Source: Microplitis mediator (Eukaryota; Arthropoda; Insecta; Hymenoptera; Braconidae). Taken from it: a stretch of DNA of 64,000 nucleotides. The position numbers and the translations under genes were made by a program. The stretch's first letter is position 1, and the number at the start of each line of letters is the position of its first letter. The stretch spans positions 13,052,465-13,116,464 of the forward strand of contig NC_079969.1 of the NCBI RefSeq assembly GCF_029852145.1. The letters run 5' to 3'. Positions 15,201 through 27,443 of this stretch are shown piece after piece. Below the pieces are notes generated by a model, which was not told where the DNA came from, searched no databases, and saw only the letters and a list, made by a program, of their open reading frames with translations.

Positions 15201-18200
15201 CGACTTACCAAACGGATGATCTTGGGGATATAGAAAAATCAGAAACGCCTTTATTGTCTCCGTCATCCCGGTCCCATATGAGTATAGCTGACAGTCATGA
15301 AGATAAATCAGAAGATATAAAATTATCCCCGACATTACCATCTTCAGCAGTGTCAGATGGGACAGTAAAAGCAAGTATGGATTCAGAAGACCACAGAGAT
15401 ACCATTGAAAGTACGATGTCAATACCAGATGCTACAACTCAAGACAAAACTTCAACAGACGACAAAAAAGAGAACGAACAGAACGACGAAAGGCGTTCAT
15501 CTTTATCAACATCAGTACCTAGTCGAAAAGGCAGCTTGACTTACCAAACGGATGTTCTTGGGGACATAGAAAAATCAGAAACGCCTTTATTGTCTCCGTC
15601 ATCACGGTCCCATACAAGTATAACTGACAGTCATGAAGATAAATCAACAGATATAAAATTATCCCCAACATTACTATCTTCAACAGTGTCAGGTGAGACT
15701 GTAAAAGCAAGTATGCATACAGAAGATCGCAAAGATACCATTGAAAGTACAGTGTCAATATCAGATACAACAATTCAAGACGAACCTTCGACAGACGGCA
15801 AAAAACAGAAAGAACAAAACGACGAAAGACGTTCATCTCTTTCAACATTAGTACCTAGTCGAAAAGGCAGCTCAATTTACCAAACGGATGATTGTGGAGG
15901 TATAGAAAAATCAGAAATTCCTTTATTATCTCCGTCCTCACGGTCCCATACTAGTATAACCGACAGTCATGAAGATGAATCAAATGACATTAAATTATCC
16001 CCAACATTACTATCTTCAGTGGTGTCAGATGAAGTTGTAACGTTAAGTAAGCGTATAGAAGATCATCAAAGTGCTTCGGAAACTTTAGCGTCACTCCAAG
16101 ATCTAACAACGCAGCACGAAACACGAAAAGATAATACACAAGAGGCAGAACAATTCGATAAGAGGCGTTCATCATTATCAACGTTAGTAGCTAGTCGAAA
16201 GAACAGTTTAACAGACCAAACTGACGATCTCGGGGAAGTAGAAAAATCAGAAACACTCCCATCATCTCCGTCAACACGGTATCATACGAGTATAGCTGAT
16301 AGTAATGACGAAAAATCAAAAAGTGTTGAATTAATCGAGATATTACAAAGTACAGTACCATCAGATGAGATTGTCATGCCGAGTAAGCATGCCGAAGATC
16401 GCAATGAGGCAATTAAAATGGTACCGGCCCAAAATACTATGACCCAGCACGAAACTTCAGAAAATGAAAGAAAAGAGGGAGAACAATACAAGGAGCGTAA
16501 ATCGTCGGAATCTTCGATATCTAGTGACAAAGAAAGTCTCATTAACCAAATAAAAAAAAACGGTGTCAATGACGCTGAGCCAGCGATTCTTTCAAAATCC
16601 ATTTTATCAATTTCTGATACAGAATCACCTGACAAAAGTAAAGATGGACAGAAAAATATAAAATTATACTCAGCGCTAGAATCACCGGTAGTGTCATCTG
16701 AGATAGAAATCCCAATTCAAAAAATAGAAGATTCAAATGATGATAGCAAAACTGTAATAGCTCAACAAGATACTGCATTAGTACAGAAAGAAAGTTCATC
16801 AATTAATGAAGACGAAAAAGATCAATGCAATAAAAGAGTTACATCTCCAGCACTTTCAGTATCAAGTGAAACCAAATCTCCAATATTGTCGCAAGAAACT
16901 ACGAGTGTAAGTAAACATACAGAAGATGGTAAAAATTCTACTGAAACTGCAGTGATATCACCACATACCGTAATTCAGACAGAGAGCTTATCAACTAATG
17001 AAGATGAGAAGCAACGATCTGATAATGAGCTTATATCTCCAACATTTTCAGTATGTGGTGAAAAAGACAGTTCACCAGACGATGTGGGTGCAAGTGAAAC
17101 ATCCAAAAAACCTTCATTATCACCGTCACAACAGTCTGATACTGATATAGCTGACAGTAATAAAGATGGGTCAAAAATAATAGAACCATTCCCGGAATCA
17201 AAATCTACGGGTCCGTCAGATCAGACAGTAAAAGCAAGTATGCATGCTGAAGAACACACAGATGATACTGAAAGTACAGTGTCACCGAAAGACACCACAA
17301 GTCAACACGAAACTTTGAAAGATATGGAAAGTCGACACAGTATGGAGCGTCAATCGTTATTATCATTAGTATCTGATGAAAACGATAGATTAATCAATCA
17401 ACCTGACAAAATTGATGACACAGAGAAATCAAAAACGATTTCATTATCTCCTTCATCGCGGTCCCCTACAAATATAGCTGACAGTCATGAAGATAAATCA
17501 AAAGATGTAAAATTATCCCCGACATTACCATCCTCAGTAGTGTCAGATGGGACAGTAAAAGCAAGTATGGATGCAGAAGACCACAGAGATACCATTGAAA
17601 GTACGGTGTCAATACCAGATGCTACAACTCAAGACAAAACTTCAACAGACGACAAAAAAGAGAACGAACAGTACGACGAAAGACGTTCATCTTTATCAAC
17701 ATCAGTACCTAGTCGAAAAGGCAGCTCGACTTACCAAACGGATGATCTTGGGGATATAGAAAAGTCAGAAACTTTTTCAGTATTGACGTTGCACTCTGGA
17801 GAGTTGTTAGATGGGACAAAAAGCATCGGTCAAGATATAGAAAGTAAAAAAGATGCTACTGACACTGTCGAGTCTCAAAAAAGTCTTACAATTGAAAAAA
17901 AAAGCTTAGCAGATGATAAAAACGAGATTGAAAAATACGAGACGGGACTGACATCTCGATTACCTATATTATCCAGTGATAAAAAAAGTTTAATTGATCA
18001 AATAAATGATTCCGGATCAGAAGCTCTTCTAACATCTACGTTACTAAGTAGTAGTACTACTGAAGCTGGTGATCATAGTGATGAATCGAAAGATGTAAAA
18101 TTATTTTCAAGCTTAGCATCTTCAGTAATTCCGGATAGAACTCAAAACTTAAGTCAGCAAATTGAAGATAAAAAAGATAATTTAACAAATATATCGTCGT

Positions 18201-21200
18201 CACAAACTACTACTTTAACTGAAAAAGAATTTGCAAAAAGTAATATAGATACTGAGGAACATGATTATAAGAATTTGACAACTCCAACATCTAGTAAAAA
18301 AGATATTTCCGACCATAGTGAATCTGGAATTCCTCAAGTCGATATTATGCCAATAAAAAAGCTAAGTTTGATTGATGATGAAGTAAATATACTGCAAAAA
18401 AATAAGCCGTTGTCATCTCCAATGTCTTCGGATTTAACTTTAGAAAATAAAATGAAAAATCAAACAAGTGATTTCGCTCAAGATATTCATTTCACTTCCT
18501 TGCATAGTGTCAAAACAGGCATTAAAGATGGTGCCGATAACTTATCAGAGCAAAATATGCCTAGACCCTTAGAATTAACTCTATCAAACATAAAAGATAC
18601 TGTAGTTGATCGAGCGGATAAGAAAGACGACATTATAAAATTAAGTTCTTCTTCAATAGGGACTCCACCAAGTATGAAAATAGAGATCAGTGGTAGTGAT
18701 AGTGATAAAATTCATGAAACTGAATCGTCGATGACTCAAGAATCTATAAAACTTGATAAAAAAGAAAGTTTAGTCGATGATTTAGAAAATGTCCAGGACA
18801 ATGTCGAAAGTTTGACTTCAACTACACCGTCATTAGTTCGAAAAGAAAGTTTAATAAATGACGGTATAAATATAATTTCATCTTTTTCAATAGAAGTAGA
18901 TAGTAAGATTTCTAGTCCTCAAGAAATCGAAACTCTTTCGAAGGTAGGTTTATCAAAAACGACAATTGCAGATGATAATCAGTCTTCAGAACAGCAAAAA
19001 AAAAGAGATGAAAAGTCTCTATTAAATCAAGATAAACTTAGAAGTTCACATGATGATGAATATGGAATTACTATGCCTAGTGAAACAAATAATTTGAAAG
19101 ATATTCATGACAAATCGACAAGTCAAAGTCATCAAAATATCGAGCTTGACAGATCTAATGATGAATCAGAGGCCATGTTGGTAAAGAAAAAAGATATTGA
19201 AAAGTATATAATGAATGAGTATGTAGAAAGACGTAAAATAATAGTGAGTGAGGTCCTTGAAGAAATAATGAATCTTTATGATGTGTCAAAGGACATTATC
19301 ATTGAAATAATTGAAGCAATTTGTTATGAAAAAAATATCGACAAGAAATCTATTTTTGATAATGGTGAGAACATAAAATTTGACATTAGTTATCGAGTAA
19401 CAAAGAGAGACATCCAATCAAGTACGTTACCTATGGATAAAAAATTGGATATAGAAAATTATATCATAAGAGAATATGTTAAACCACAGAAAAAGATAAC
19501 CTTGAAAATAATTCAAGAAATATCTACAACAAAAGGAGTATCAAATAATGATATTCTTGCAATAGTTGAGAATCTTATTGCAGAACAAAAATTAGAAAGA
19601 GAATTTTTAATTGAGAATGTAGAGAAAGACGAAAGCAGTTATGAGGAAAAACTTTCAGAGCACTTATCTGGTAAGTCAACACCTGAATGTAAGTCTTTTG
19701 AATGCTTAACGTCACAAGCCTTAGTCGATGATGATAAATATGAAAGTCAATTCCAAAAATCTTTTCCTCGTGACTTAACAGAAATGCGCACAACTCATAT
19801 AACTACTTTTATACATAAATCATCTTCTGGTCCAAGCACTCAAATAGATCTTCCTGATTCTTTTTCAAGATCACTAGTAACAGACTTGGACATAAAAAAT
19901 ACTGAAAACTGCTTTATTAGTGGAGGTAAAATAATAGTAGAAACAACGACTATCGAACATAAATCTGAGCCGGTAGAAATGATCTATGACAATAGTTTGA
20001 AAGAACAAAATGTAATAGTTAAAGATGAAATTTCTATTATTAAACCGATACCAGAAAATCAAACTACTATTGATACAACAGACGTAAAAAGTGATTCTAT
20101 TGAACAAGAAAAAAAAGATGGAGAAGAAAAAAAAACTTTTGATTCCAATAAAGAATCTGAGTTAAAAAAAGAAGAAATACATGAAGTTGATGAAATAAAA
20201 CAAAAAGAATCCAAAGATATAGCGCAAAGTTATAAGCACCATTTAGGTATGCTGATATCTGGAGAGAAATCGGGAAGATCAACTCCTGAAAAAAAAGATG
20301 GACTGGAAAATCGTTCTAGAACGTCAACACCGGAAGGTTTTCGTTCTGAGGAAGTTATAAAAACTACTATCACAACTACTCGGACAATTTCTGATGAAGG
20401 AGAAATTATAACAACTACCAAAGAAGTAACAGAAACAACAAATGAACACGGTGAGGTTATTGTTTTAGCAGAAAAAGTAGATGTTACTGTAGCAGATCAA
20501 GGACCGTCAGTGAATGAATCAGCTTCAGTTGAATCCGCACATTCACTAGATCTTCAAAAATCTAGTACTTCTTGCTCAGATGTAACAAGTCATGATCAAA
20601 CTGTAACTGATATTTCGCATAAAACTGGAGAAAGACAACTTGACTCTGAAAATAAAACACCTGGTTCTCCAGCGTCAATGACGTCTCAAGTTTATCACTT
20701 TGAAATACAGAGTGAACCTGTTGAATTTTCTACTGCTGACATGAGTAGTAGTTTTTATGGGCATTTACCATCCATACCACCATCTAGTCAAGGAGATTCA
20801 TCGATTAAACTGGTTAGTTCTACTGAAACAGGTGATTTTACATTCAAAAAACTAACTGAATCTGACACTCAAAATGGAAAACCGAATTTAAAGCAAGATA
20901 CAGATGTTGAAAAATCTGATGATGAGTTCGTTAGAACAGGCGAAATTGATGAAGAGAAAAAGGATCCTTTGAAGGATTGGGGCACACCGATGAAATTGCC
21001 ACCACCTGAAAGACCAGATAGATTCAATTTCCGAAATAGCGCACTACTACGTGCTGCTAATATTTCATTGAATTCTCCCGAGTTTGACTTATTCCACGAT
21101 TGGGGTAAACCCATGGAATTACCTTCACCTGCGCCAGTTTGTAACGAATCATCTGATAAAACTTTATCATCGACACCTAAAAAAGATGTTAAACAGCCCA

Positions 21201-22358
21201 AAAAAATAATTTCAGAAAGCTTGAAAAATAAAAAACGTTCAGAAAGTCCCAGTAAAAGTAACAAAAAATCTAAAGAAGTAAAGAATAAAATTCAACCGGT
21301 TTATTTAGATTTGACTTTTGTTCCTCATCATGGAAATTCTTACTACACATCATTGGAATTTTTCAAACGCATAAGGGCCAGATACTACGTTTTCAGTGGA
21401 ACGGAACCTAGCCGTGAGGTATACGATGCTTTGCTAAACGCTAAGAAAACTTGGGAAAACAAGGATCTCGGTAAATATATTTTTTCATTTACACTGAGAG
21501 AAAAAAAATAAAATTCAAGAAATTATTTTTCTTATTTCCATAAATACTCAAAATGAGTAAATTTTTTATAAAATTAAATTGATTGTTCTTGCATCGCTTA
21601 TGTATTCAATTTCTAGAAGCATGAATTACTTGGCAAGCAAATATTTCGACAATTTAGTTGATCCGTTCTCAAATTTATTACAATTAAAAATTTCAATAAC
21701 GCAATTATTTGGTTTAATAAAAAATTTAAAAAAAAAATCAAAGAAAGATATCATTAAAAATTAGAAATAAATTCTTGCATTGAGAAAAATTTGTTTTTAT
21801 AACAAAATAAAATTTCTCATTGGTATTGATAAAAATATAAAATATATATTAATTTTTTCTAGAGCTACTCCTATGATCTATTAAATATTTAAATTTTATT
21901 ATTTAGTTTTGTAAATTAATATTCAAGATGACAAACATCGATGAATAACTTGAGAGATAAAAAAACAGACTTCCAATAAGCCACCGTGCCCTTATTAAAA
22001 GAATCGATTTAAAATGATTAGAAAAAAAAAATTTTGAATACTTTTTAATGCTTTTAAATACTTTTGAATCATCCTTCTTTTGGGCATTTAACATTGCAAA
22101 TCGTTTTGAATCGTTTCTTTTAATCAAATTTCTTTCTCTCAGTGTACAATAAAATTTAAATTATTAATTACTTTCTTTTCTCATACAGAAGTGACGATAA
22201 TTCCAACTTACGACACTGATACACTAGGATATTGGGTAGCTGATAATGAAGAAGCACTAGCAGAAAATCATATTGATCTTTCTCCATCTGCTTCACGTTG
22301 TACAATAAATCTTCAGGATCACGAAACGAGCTGTAGCGCTTATCGGCTTGAATTTTAG
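3243..22358 (+). CDS. futsch: Futsch, MAP1-family microtubule-associated protein
   Basis: Coding exons are 3243-3474, 5041-5139, 5222-5394, 5516-5673, 5797-21470 and 22189-22358. All junctions are GT-AG and the total is 5501 codons, close to the fly protein as I remember it. Family knowledge: Futsch binds microtubules and shapes axons, dendrites and synaptic terminals. The N-terminal ~550 residues are the MAP1 conserved region, including PSPLSGCYLL, HRHIIHAGYTF and a metallo-beta-lactamase-like fold whose zinc motif is replaced (TRLNNSNIGG). Next come Lys/Glu-rich basic stretches (about 580-720), an acidic run (about 984-1028), helical blocks (about 1735-1990 and 4685-4830) and a 112-residue tandem array (about 2800-3800). 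The C-terminal ~115 residues are the MAP1 light-chain domain, ending SCSAYRLEF. The ATG at 3243 was preferred over 3219 because a possible acceptor AACAG lies between them. A non-coding first exon may lie upstream. The plain open frame runs past the true donor at 21470 to a false stop at 21511. Confidence 0.95.
4015..4105. promoter_or_regulatory. Candidate regulatory island in futsch intron 1
   Basis: A GC-richer patch in an AT-rich intron contains a perfect CRE palindrome TGACGTCA (4027-4034) and an E-box CACGTG (4053-4058) 18 bp apart. This is compatible with an internal promoter or enhancer for a neuronal gene. Chance occurrence or a transposon fragment is equally possible. Confidence 0.25.
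8085..8235 (+). repeat. GAT/GAC trinucleotide tract encoding an acidic run in Futsch
   Basis: An in-frame microsatellite of GAT, GAC and GGT codons encodes an Asp/Gly-rich stretch (DDDDDGDGDGDDDDVDVDD and onward), flanked by Glu/Lys-rich sequence. It is likely to vary in length between individuals. The open frames seen over it on other frames and strands are artefacts of the repeat. Confidence 0.85.
10349..11094 (+). other. Futsch helical module block 1 (three copies)
   Basis: Three similar segments (about 10349-10551, 10600-10779 and 10900-11094) share a pattern. It starts with an Ile/Val-led helix ending in a tyrosine- or aromatic-rich EY/QY/HF step, then hydrophobic heptads around ITVMILKEIS, then a loop, then a helix such as YSVIEVIKNIII, then a short Lys-containing turn. 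The block is rich in Ile and poor in Ser/Thr, unlike the disordered sequence around it, so a folded helical repeat is inferred. The same pattern recurs at 19186-19630. I do not recognise it as a named domain. Confidence 0.6.
13007..13893 (+). repeat. Upstream copy of an 887 bp near-identical in-frame duplication
   Basis: This segment recurs 3870 bp downstream at 16877-17763. By eye the copies differ at only three interior positions, plus one at the right edge; two of these change residues (D/H and S/F). 3870 is divisible by three, so the frame is kept. The right part includes the first 112-residue unit of the tandem array. Confidence 0.9.
13549..16560 (+). repeat. 336 bp (112 aa) tandem repeat array in Futsch
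   Basis: The marker TTACCAAACGGATGATCTTG recurs, with slight variation, at 13861, 14197, 14533, 14869, 15205, 15541 and 15877: a strict 336 bp spacing. More divergent units flank both ends. Each unit carries SETPLLSPSSRS, DIKLSPTLPSS, ERRSSLSTSVPSRKGSS and QTDDLGDIEK. The central units are nearly identical, implying recent expansion or gene conversion. RRSS and RKGS resemble basophilic-kinase sites; phosphorylation is inferred only. Confidence 0.95.
16877..17763 (+). repeat. Downstream copy of the 887 bp duplication
   Basis: Partner of 13007-13893. It begins at TCTCCAATATTGTCGC and ends where the first copy continues into the tandem array, whereas here the sequence turns to unrelated Futsch coding sequence (after SEK/SET). 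The intact reading frame and the three interior differences argue that it is a real, recent duplication, though an assembly error in this repetitive exon must be excluded. Confidence 0.9.
19186..19630 (+). other. Futsch helical module block 2 (two copies)
   Basis: Two segments (about 19186-19362 and 19448-19630) match each other: IEKYIMNEYV against IENYIIREYV, then VSEVLEEIM against LKIIQEIST, then IIIEIIEAICYEK against DILAIVENLIAEQK. They also match the pattern of block 1, some 2700 residues earlier. Heptad-like Ile/Val/Leu spacing suggests paired helices. Function unknown. Confidence 0.6.
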
Positions 22359-23553
22359 AATTCGACAATATAAAAGGTCATACTAGTCAAGAGTTAAGTT
22401 ATCATAACTGATATTTTATAAATTTATTCGATATTTTCTATCATAATCGTCATTTATAATTATTTAAAGATTCTTAAATAACTTTTTTTAATAAAAATTA
22501 TTTTAGCCACTTAAATAACTATTCAACATTATGTTAGGTTTATGTAATGTAAATATCAATATATGTTGTAATAGCATTGAGTGCATAGATCTGTGATCTA
22601 GATTTGTGATAAATTCCGAGCAAAATGAAAAAGATGAAATTTAAGAAAAATTATATGAATCGGCATTTATAATCGCAGCTTTACGTGTTATCCAATTTCA
22701 ATAACAATTATTAACTTATTTATGACTTACCGAAATATTTTGATTTTTAAAAAATTATTCGCTTCTTTTAAGAATAAAAATTATATTAGATTTTCAAATA
22801 AAAATCGAGCTTTAATTATTTTACAATATTCACAACTACTCTTATGATAATAAGGTAACCAAAAGAAATAAGACCGACAAGAGAAAGCGATGAGACAAAG
22901 CTAAATTTTATAATTTACAGTGTTAGTATTCAAGTATATGGAGCATTCCATACTTAATAAACCAATGTTTTTAATTTATCATTTTGGAATTACACTCAGT
23001 TTTTTGTCATATTTTTGTATGTGATGAAAATAGCTTTTAAGTATTTTATTAGAATTTTATTTTCAGTTGTACGTAAATCATAAATTTGAAAATGAATTTT
23101 TCAATGCCTAAAAATAAAAATGTGTTACTGGAGAACTCCTCTAGTCTCGACTTAATTAATTTTTAGAAGTACTGCTAACTACATCCCTTAGTTAATTAAT
23201 TTTTTTCACATCTGCGCTCCTGTGATTTAAATTATTATTCGTAACTTGTTATAACTCCCGATCTCACTCAGTCCAATGGCACCAGACGAGACTAGATGAG
23301 CTCTACTACAAGTCAGCAAAAAAATAATAATTTTAAATCTACACTGAAAAAAAAAAAAAAAAATTGCGCCTTCAAGTAAATATATCTACTCGATGGTCAT
23401 TTTTTTTGATCAAGAAATCATTTTTTCAAAGCAAGTGTATATTTACTTCATTGAAGTAAATATCATCATTGATGCGGTCCAAAGATCTAACAACATCAAT
23501 TAACTTGAAGCAAGTTCTCCTCACTTAGTTTAGATACACAATTATGTATTTCG

Positions 23554-23713
23554 ACACAGAAAAAAAAAGATTTCTTGCCTGAAACTTAAAATCAAAAATT
23601 TTCTTAGGACTAAAAAAAATTTCTTGGCGCGAGAAATTATTTATTGCTAAAAGAAAATTCTTTCTTGTTGCAAGTGAAAATTTTTTGCACCAAGAAATTC
23701 TTCTTTTCTGTGC
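23554..23713. mobile_element. Short MITE, ACACAGAAAA termini
   Basis: The left end reads ACACAGAAAAAAAA and the right end TTCTTTTCTGTGCA. Between them, motifs such as TTTCTTAGGACTA and ATTTCTTGGC match the element at 39663-39909, so the two are members of one non-coding family of about 160-250 bp. Terminal CACAGA with a nearby TA suggests Tc1/mariner-type mobilisation. Confidence 0.6.
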
Positions 23714-24555
23714 AGTAACTGATTTTCTTGATGTTAAGACTTTAGTTACTTGATACAAAAATATCGTGATACTGCATATATATTTACCAGATTCAATAAC
23801 TTCAAACACCTGGAAAAATGTATAAATGTACTGAATCCAAACATTTTTTTGCTACGAATATATTTACTTGAACAAAGTAAATATTTATGCACTGATAAAA
23901 AAGTTGACTTGATTCAATAGAAAAAAAAGGCCATTTGGCGGCCGAAATGGAAGGTAGATTTGTCACTCAATGGATAGAATAAGTTAATTTCGTACATGAA
24001 TATCGTGTGATACATGTTAGTGTGTAGTCATGGTATAAAATTAGGCTCGTTTTCTAAGAGTGAGGGTGAAAAAGGACGACTTACTTTCTCGGAGAACTTC
24101 AGACAGTTAATTCGATAAAACATCGTATAGATAATATACCAATTTAACCTTTACGCAAATAAAGTACTGCTATATTCATAGTCTACAATGCTTATTTAAT
24201 TTTTCGATGATGACTATAACCTAACAGTATTACTATTAAGAAAATATTATCTTTCAGTGCAAACAAATTAAAAGATTATTTTATTATCGACAAGAAAAAA
24301 TTAACGGAAAGAGATTTTAATGTTTAATGCATAAGTTATTAAGACTTAAAACCATTAAGGATGCGCATTTCTATATTAAAATAAATTTTCAATGCTTTAA
24401 AAGTATCATAAAACAGTAAAATGACAAGTTTAAGGTACAAAGTTGAAACCTGTTAAGTCATCTTTAAGATGCATTAGGTAAAAATTATCTAAAATATTTA
24501 GTTTCAGAGTTATACGAACGTTAATAATTGAAAGATCACAATAAAATATAACTGA

Positions 24556-25450
24556 TAGAATTGGATTATACTGAGAAATGCATAAGTTATCAGGAATAAA
24601 AACCACATTTTAAAATTTTTTTTATTCTGTCCAAACATTCAAGGCTATCAAATTATTGGAAAAAAGAGTCAAAACATAACGTTTAAGGTAAAAAATGTCA
24701 ACTTATTAAACAAACCTTAAGATACTTTCAACAGAAATCGTCTAAGAGTTTTGAATTCGAAGTTATACAACTTTAACAGAGAATAAAAACTGACTTTTTC
24801 AAAAAATCGTTAAAATTTCAAACAGCTATAACTTCTGAATTAATCGACCGATTTAGCCAATCTTCGAACTTAATCAAAAAAATTACCCATGGAATATGTG
24901 TAGAAAATTTCATAAGGATCTCATAAGATTTCTAACGGCTATTATGATGACAAGACAGTTATAATTATAAGGCGTACAGGTAAGTTTGAAACATCAAAAG
25001 TAATGAAAGAAATACTTTTAAAATATAAAATAGCTGTGAAATTTACAGGCTATTTTGTTCATTATAAAAAGCAACTGACGAAATTGGATTATAACGGGAA
25101 ATTCATAAGTTATGTGGAATGAAAACCATATTTTCAACATTTTTTGATTCTAGTAAAATTTTCAAGGCTATAAAATTATTGGAAGAAATAGTCAAAACAT
25201 AAAGTTTAAGGTCATAAATTAAAGATTATTAGGGAATCTTTCAGATACTTTTTACGGAAATTGTCTATAGTTATTAGTTTTAAAATTATATATGCTTTAG
25301 CAGTGATTAAAAACTGATTTTTATGAAAAATCATGAAAATTTCAAACCGCCATAACTTCAAAACTATTCGAACGATCCAGCCCATTTTCGAACTCGATCA
25401 AGGCAATCGCCCATAGAATAAGTGTAGAAAATTTTTATTAAGATCTGATA
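24556..25450. repeat. Diverged direct repeat, about 520 bp period
   Basis: Two units are offset by roughly 520 bp. AATTGGATTATA at 24559 matches AATTGGATTATAACGGG at about 25082. CAAACAGCTATAACTTC near 24817 matches CAAACCGCCATAACTTC near 25340. Both units end with GTGTAGAAAATTT and AGATCT/GATCTC. Non-coding; a tandemly duplicated older repeat or satellite fragment. Confidence 0.6.
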
Positions 25451-25494
25451 AGAATTGTAGACGCAATCGTGTCCTCAAATCTGCGTTATATCCC

Positions 25495-26446
25495 ATATAT
25501 ATGAATATATTGAGACAAATTGCTTTTTGTCTTCGCGATTTTTACCAGCAGCCACCAGAATTCGTGGGTTGAACCCTGGCTTAGGCTGGCCTCTAACAAA
25601 TTTTATTTTATGCTGGACAGAGCAGTGGGCTGAGGTTCTTGCAAAGCAAAGAGCCGCACTTATTCAAACTCGGCAACGTATAAAAAAAGCTTATCAACTT
25701 ACCTCACGGCTGATAATTTGTATGTTGCTTTCTTACAGCTGACTTACTTATTATTTCTAACTTAATTAATAACTATTTTATCATATTAAATAATCCCACC
25801 AGTATATTAAAATATGGATAGAATGAGGTGATGAATAGAATAAGGAATTTATTAGGACAATGTGCAAATTTATTGCCAATTATAATAAGTTCAATTACTT
25901 ACAATAACGTTTCACGCAGAATACAATATTAATAGTCCTGGCTGGAACGCAGGATACGCTGTGGTAGCCACGTGGAATAAATCCTTATTATACACTGAAT
26001 TTATTCTTTAACTTAATTTTATCGCCGCGAATATGTCGCCAATAACATATAATAGTTTCAACACAATTAATTTTAAGTATAATTAGTAACCAATAAACAA
26101 GAAAAAATACTATTTTGCAAGTTAATTGCCAGGAAGAAATATGCGATTTACAAAATATAAAATACGTGAATATCGCAAGTATAACAATCGATACTAAATG
26201 ATAAGGACGTCTGAACGTTAACGGATCCAGGATCGAAGTGGTGACCGATAATTTTTTGGGCATAGGGCTAGCCTCCTGACTCTGTCCCCACTTCCTCCGG
26301 ACAGACATGCGTTGACGTGACGAGCTGTCATGTGACCACGGCACTATGACATCAACGTCAGACGGCAACAAGACGGATCAAAGCGGGAACCGCAAGGCTG
26401 AGAGTGACGAAGACAATTCACATTGTCTCAATATATATAGATATAT
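25495..26446. mobile_element. TIR-bounded element of unknown class
   Basis: Left end ATTGAGACAA...TTGTCTTCG (about 25509-25540) is mirrored by CGAAGACAA...TTGTCTCAAT at 26408-26432, and both are surrounded by ATATATAT-rich sequence. The interior is GC-richer, especially 26220-26400. It contains short open frames on both strands (71 and 127 codons) without recognisable domains. An internally deleted DNA transposon is the best reading. Confidence 0.5.
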
Positions 26447-27289
26447 ATGAATATGTGAACGTGGCGGCGCGAGTCAACTGTGTCTCTATTGGCAGAGAGC
26501 CTAGTATATGGTGCGGACAACTGAAACGATCGCAGCGCTCGCTGTGGATACAATTTCGTTAAATCATGCTCTCTTTGAATATAAATACGTGAAAATTAAG
26601 TTTAAAAATAGTTCATAATAGTTATTGTGTCGTTAATGTTTGCCTTTGCTCATCGTTTGAGGTTAAAACAATATTTTATAATTTATTGATTCAAATCCGG
26701 TTTGGATAATTATTTTTATCATTGCCTAAAAATTATTTTTTAACCCTTCGTTACTCGCGCTATACGGTGATTCCCTGTACAACACTACTTAAGCTAATAG
26801 AGTTGGCGTGAATATGAGTGAGACACTAGAGAAAGCGCGTGGAACGGAAGGTTAAAAAAACATTATGTTTTTTTAGTTACGATTTACAAGCAAATTATCA
26901 TGAATTAAAATAAAATTATTTTCTTCAATTTTGTTAAAAAACTCAATTGACTATTCTACTATTTTTTAAACCATTATCATTGTAGTTGTCATATATTATT
27001 TGTTTTGATTTTATCGGTTAACCTTATTCTATTCTAAAATAATAGTGTTTATTATTTATTAAAATTTTTTATACTTAATTTTTTTATCGAAATATATTCA
27101 ATTTAATTTTCTCTATCAAAAATACAATTACACTTTTTTATTTATATCATTATAAATTTTGATATTTTGATTTTATAACGAATTTTTATTTTTTACACTG
27201 ATTTTATATATCTTTTATAATTCTCGAGCATGATTTTTTGTGGCCATCAGATGTCGTTTTCGTCGCGCTCCCTGCCAATACCGATGTCA
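26447..27289. other. Intergenic, no gene seen
   Basis: A GC-richer edge (26455-26580) passes into plain AT-rich sequence. Nothing coding was recognised on either strand. Confidence 0.5.
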
Positions 27290-27443
27290 TCCCTGTTTAG
27301 AAAATCTCATAGAATCCAATAGATTCTCATAAATTCCTATAAAAATTTTATAAGAATGAATGAGTTCTATGAGAAGTGCTATAGTTAAGTATAGGGCCTT
27401 ATATATACAGCTATAAGAATCTATCGGATTTTTTAAGCAGGGA
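27290..27443. mobile_element. Small MITE with TCCCTG termini
   Basis: TCCCTGTTTAGAAAATCT at the left is mirrored by GGATTTTTTAAGCAGGGA at the right. The interior repeats short ATAGAATC/GATTCTAT blocks in both orientations, giving a 154 bp fold-back. The 61-codon minus-strand frame over it is a by-product. Confidence 0.65.

Larger units (their letters stand above)
22359..25494. other. futsch 3' flank and intergenic sequence
   Basis: The start probably holds the futsch 3' UTR; several AATAAA-like signals occur (for example near 22773 and 22956), but the true end cannot be picked. Beyond that lie AT-rich repeat debris, a short MITE (23554-23713) and a direct repeat (24556-25450). No coding exon was recognised. 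Confidence 0.5.

Noticed and set aside
13549..16560. Regular spacing suggesting a CRISPR-like array
   Set aside because: The units are 336 bp coding repeats in one continuous frame of a eukaryotic gene, with no short repeat/spacer structure.
25988..26371. 127-codon minus-strand frame with a hydrophobic middle
   Set aside because: No recognisable domain; it lies inside an element with terminal inverted repeats and no splice support.
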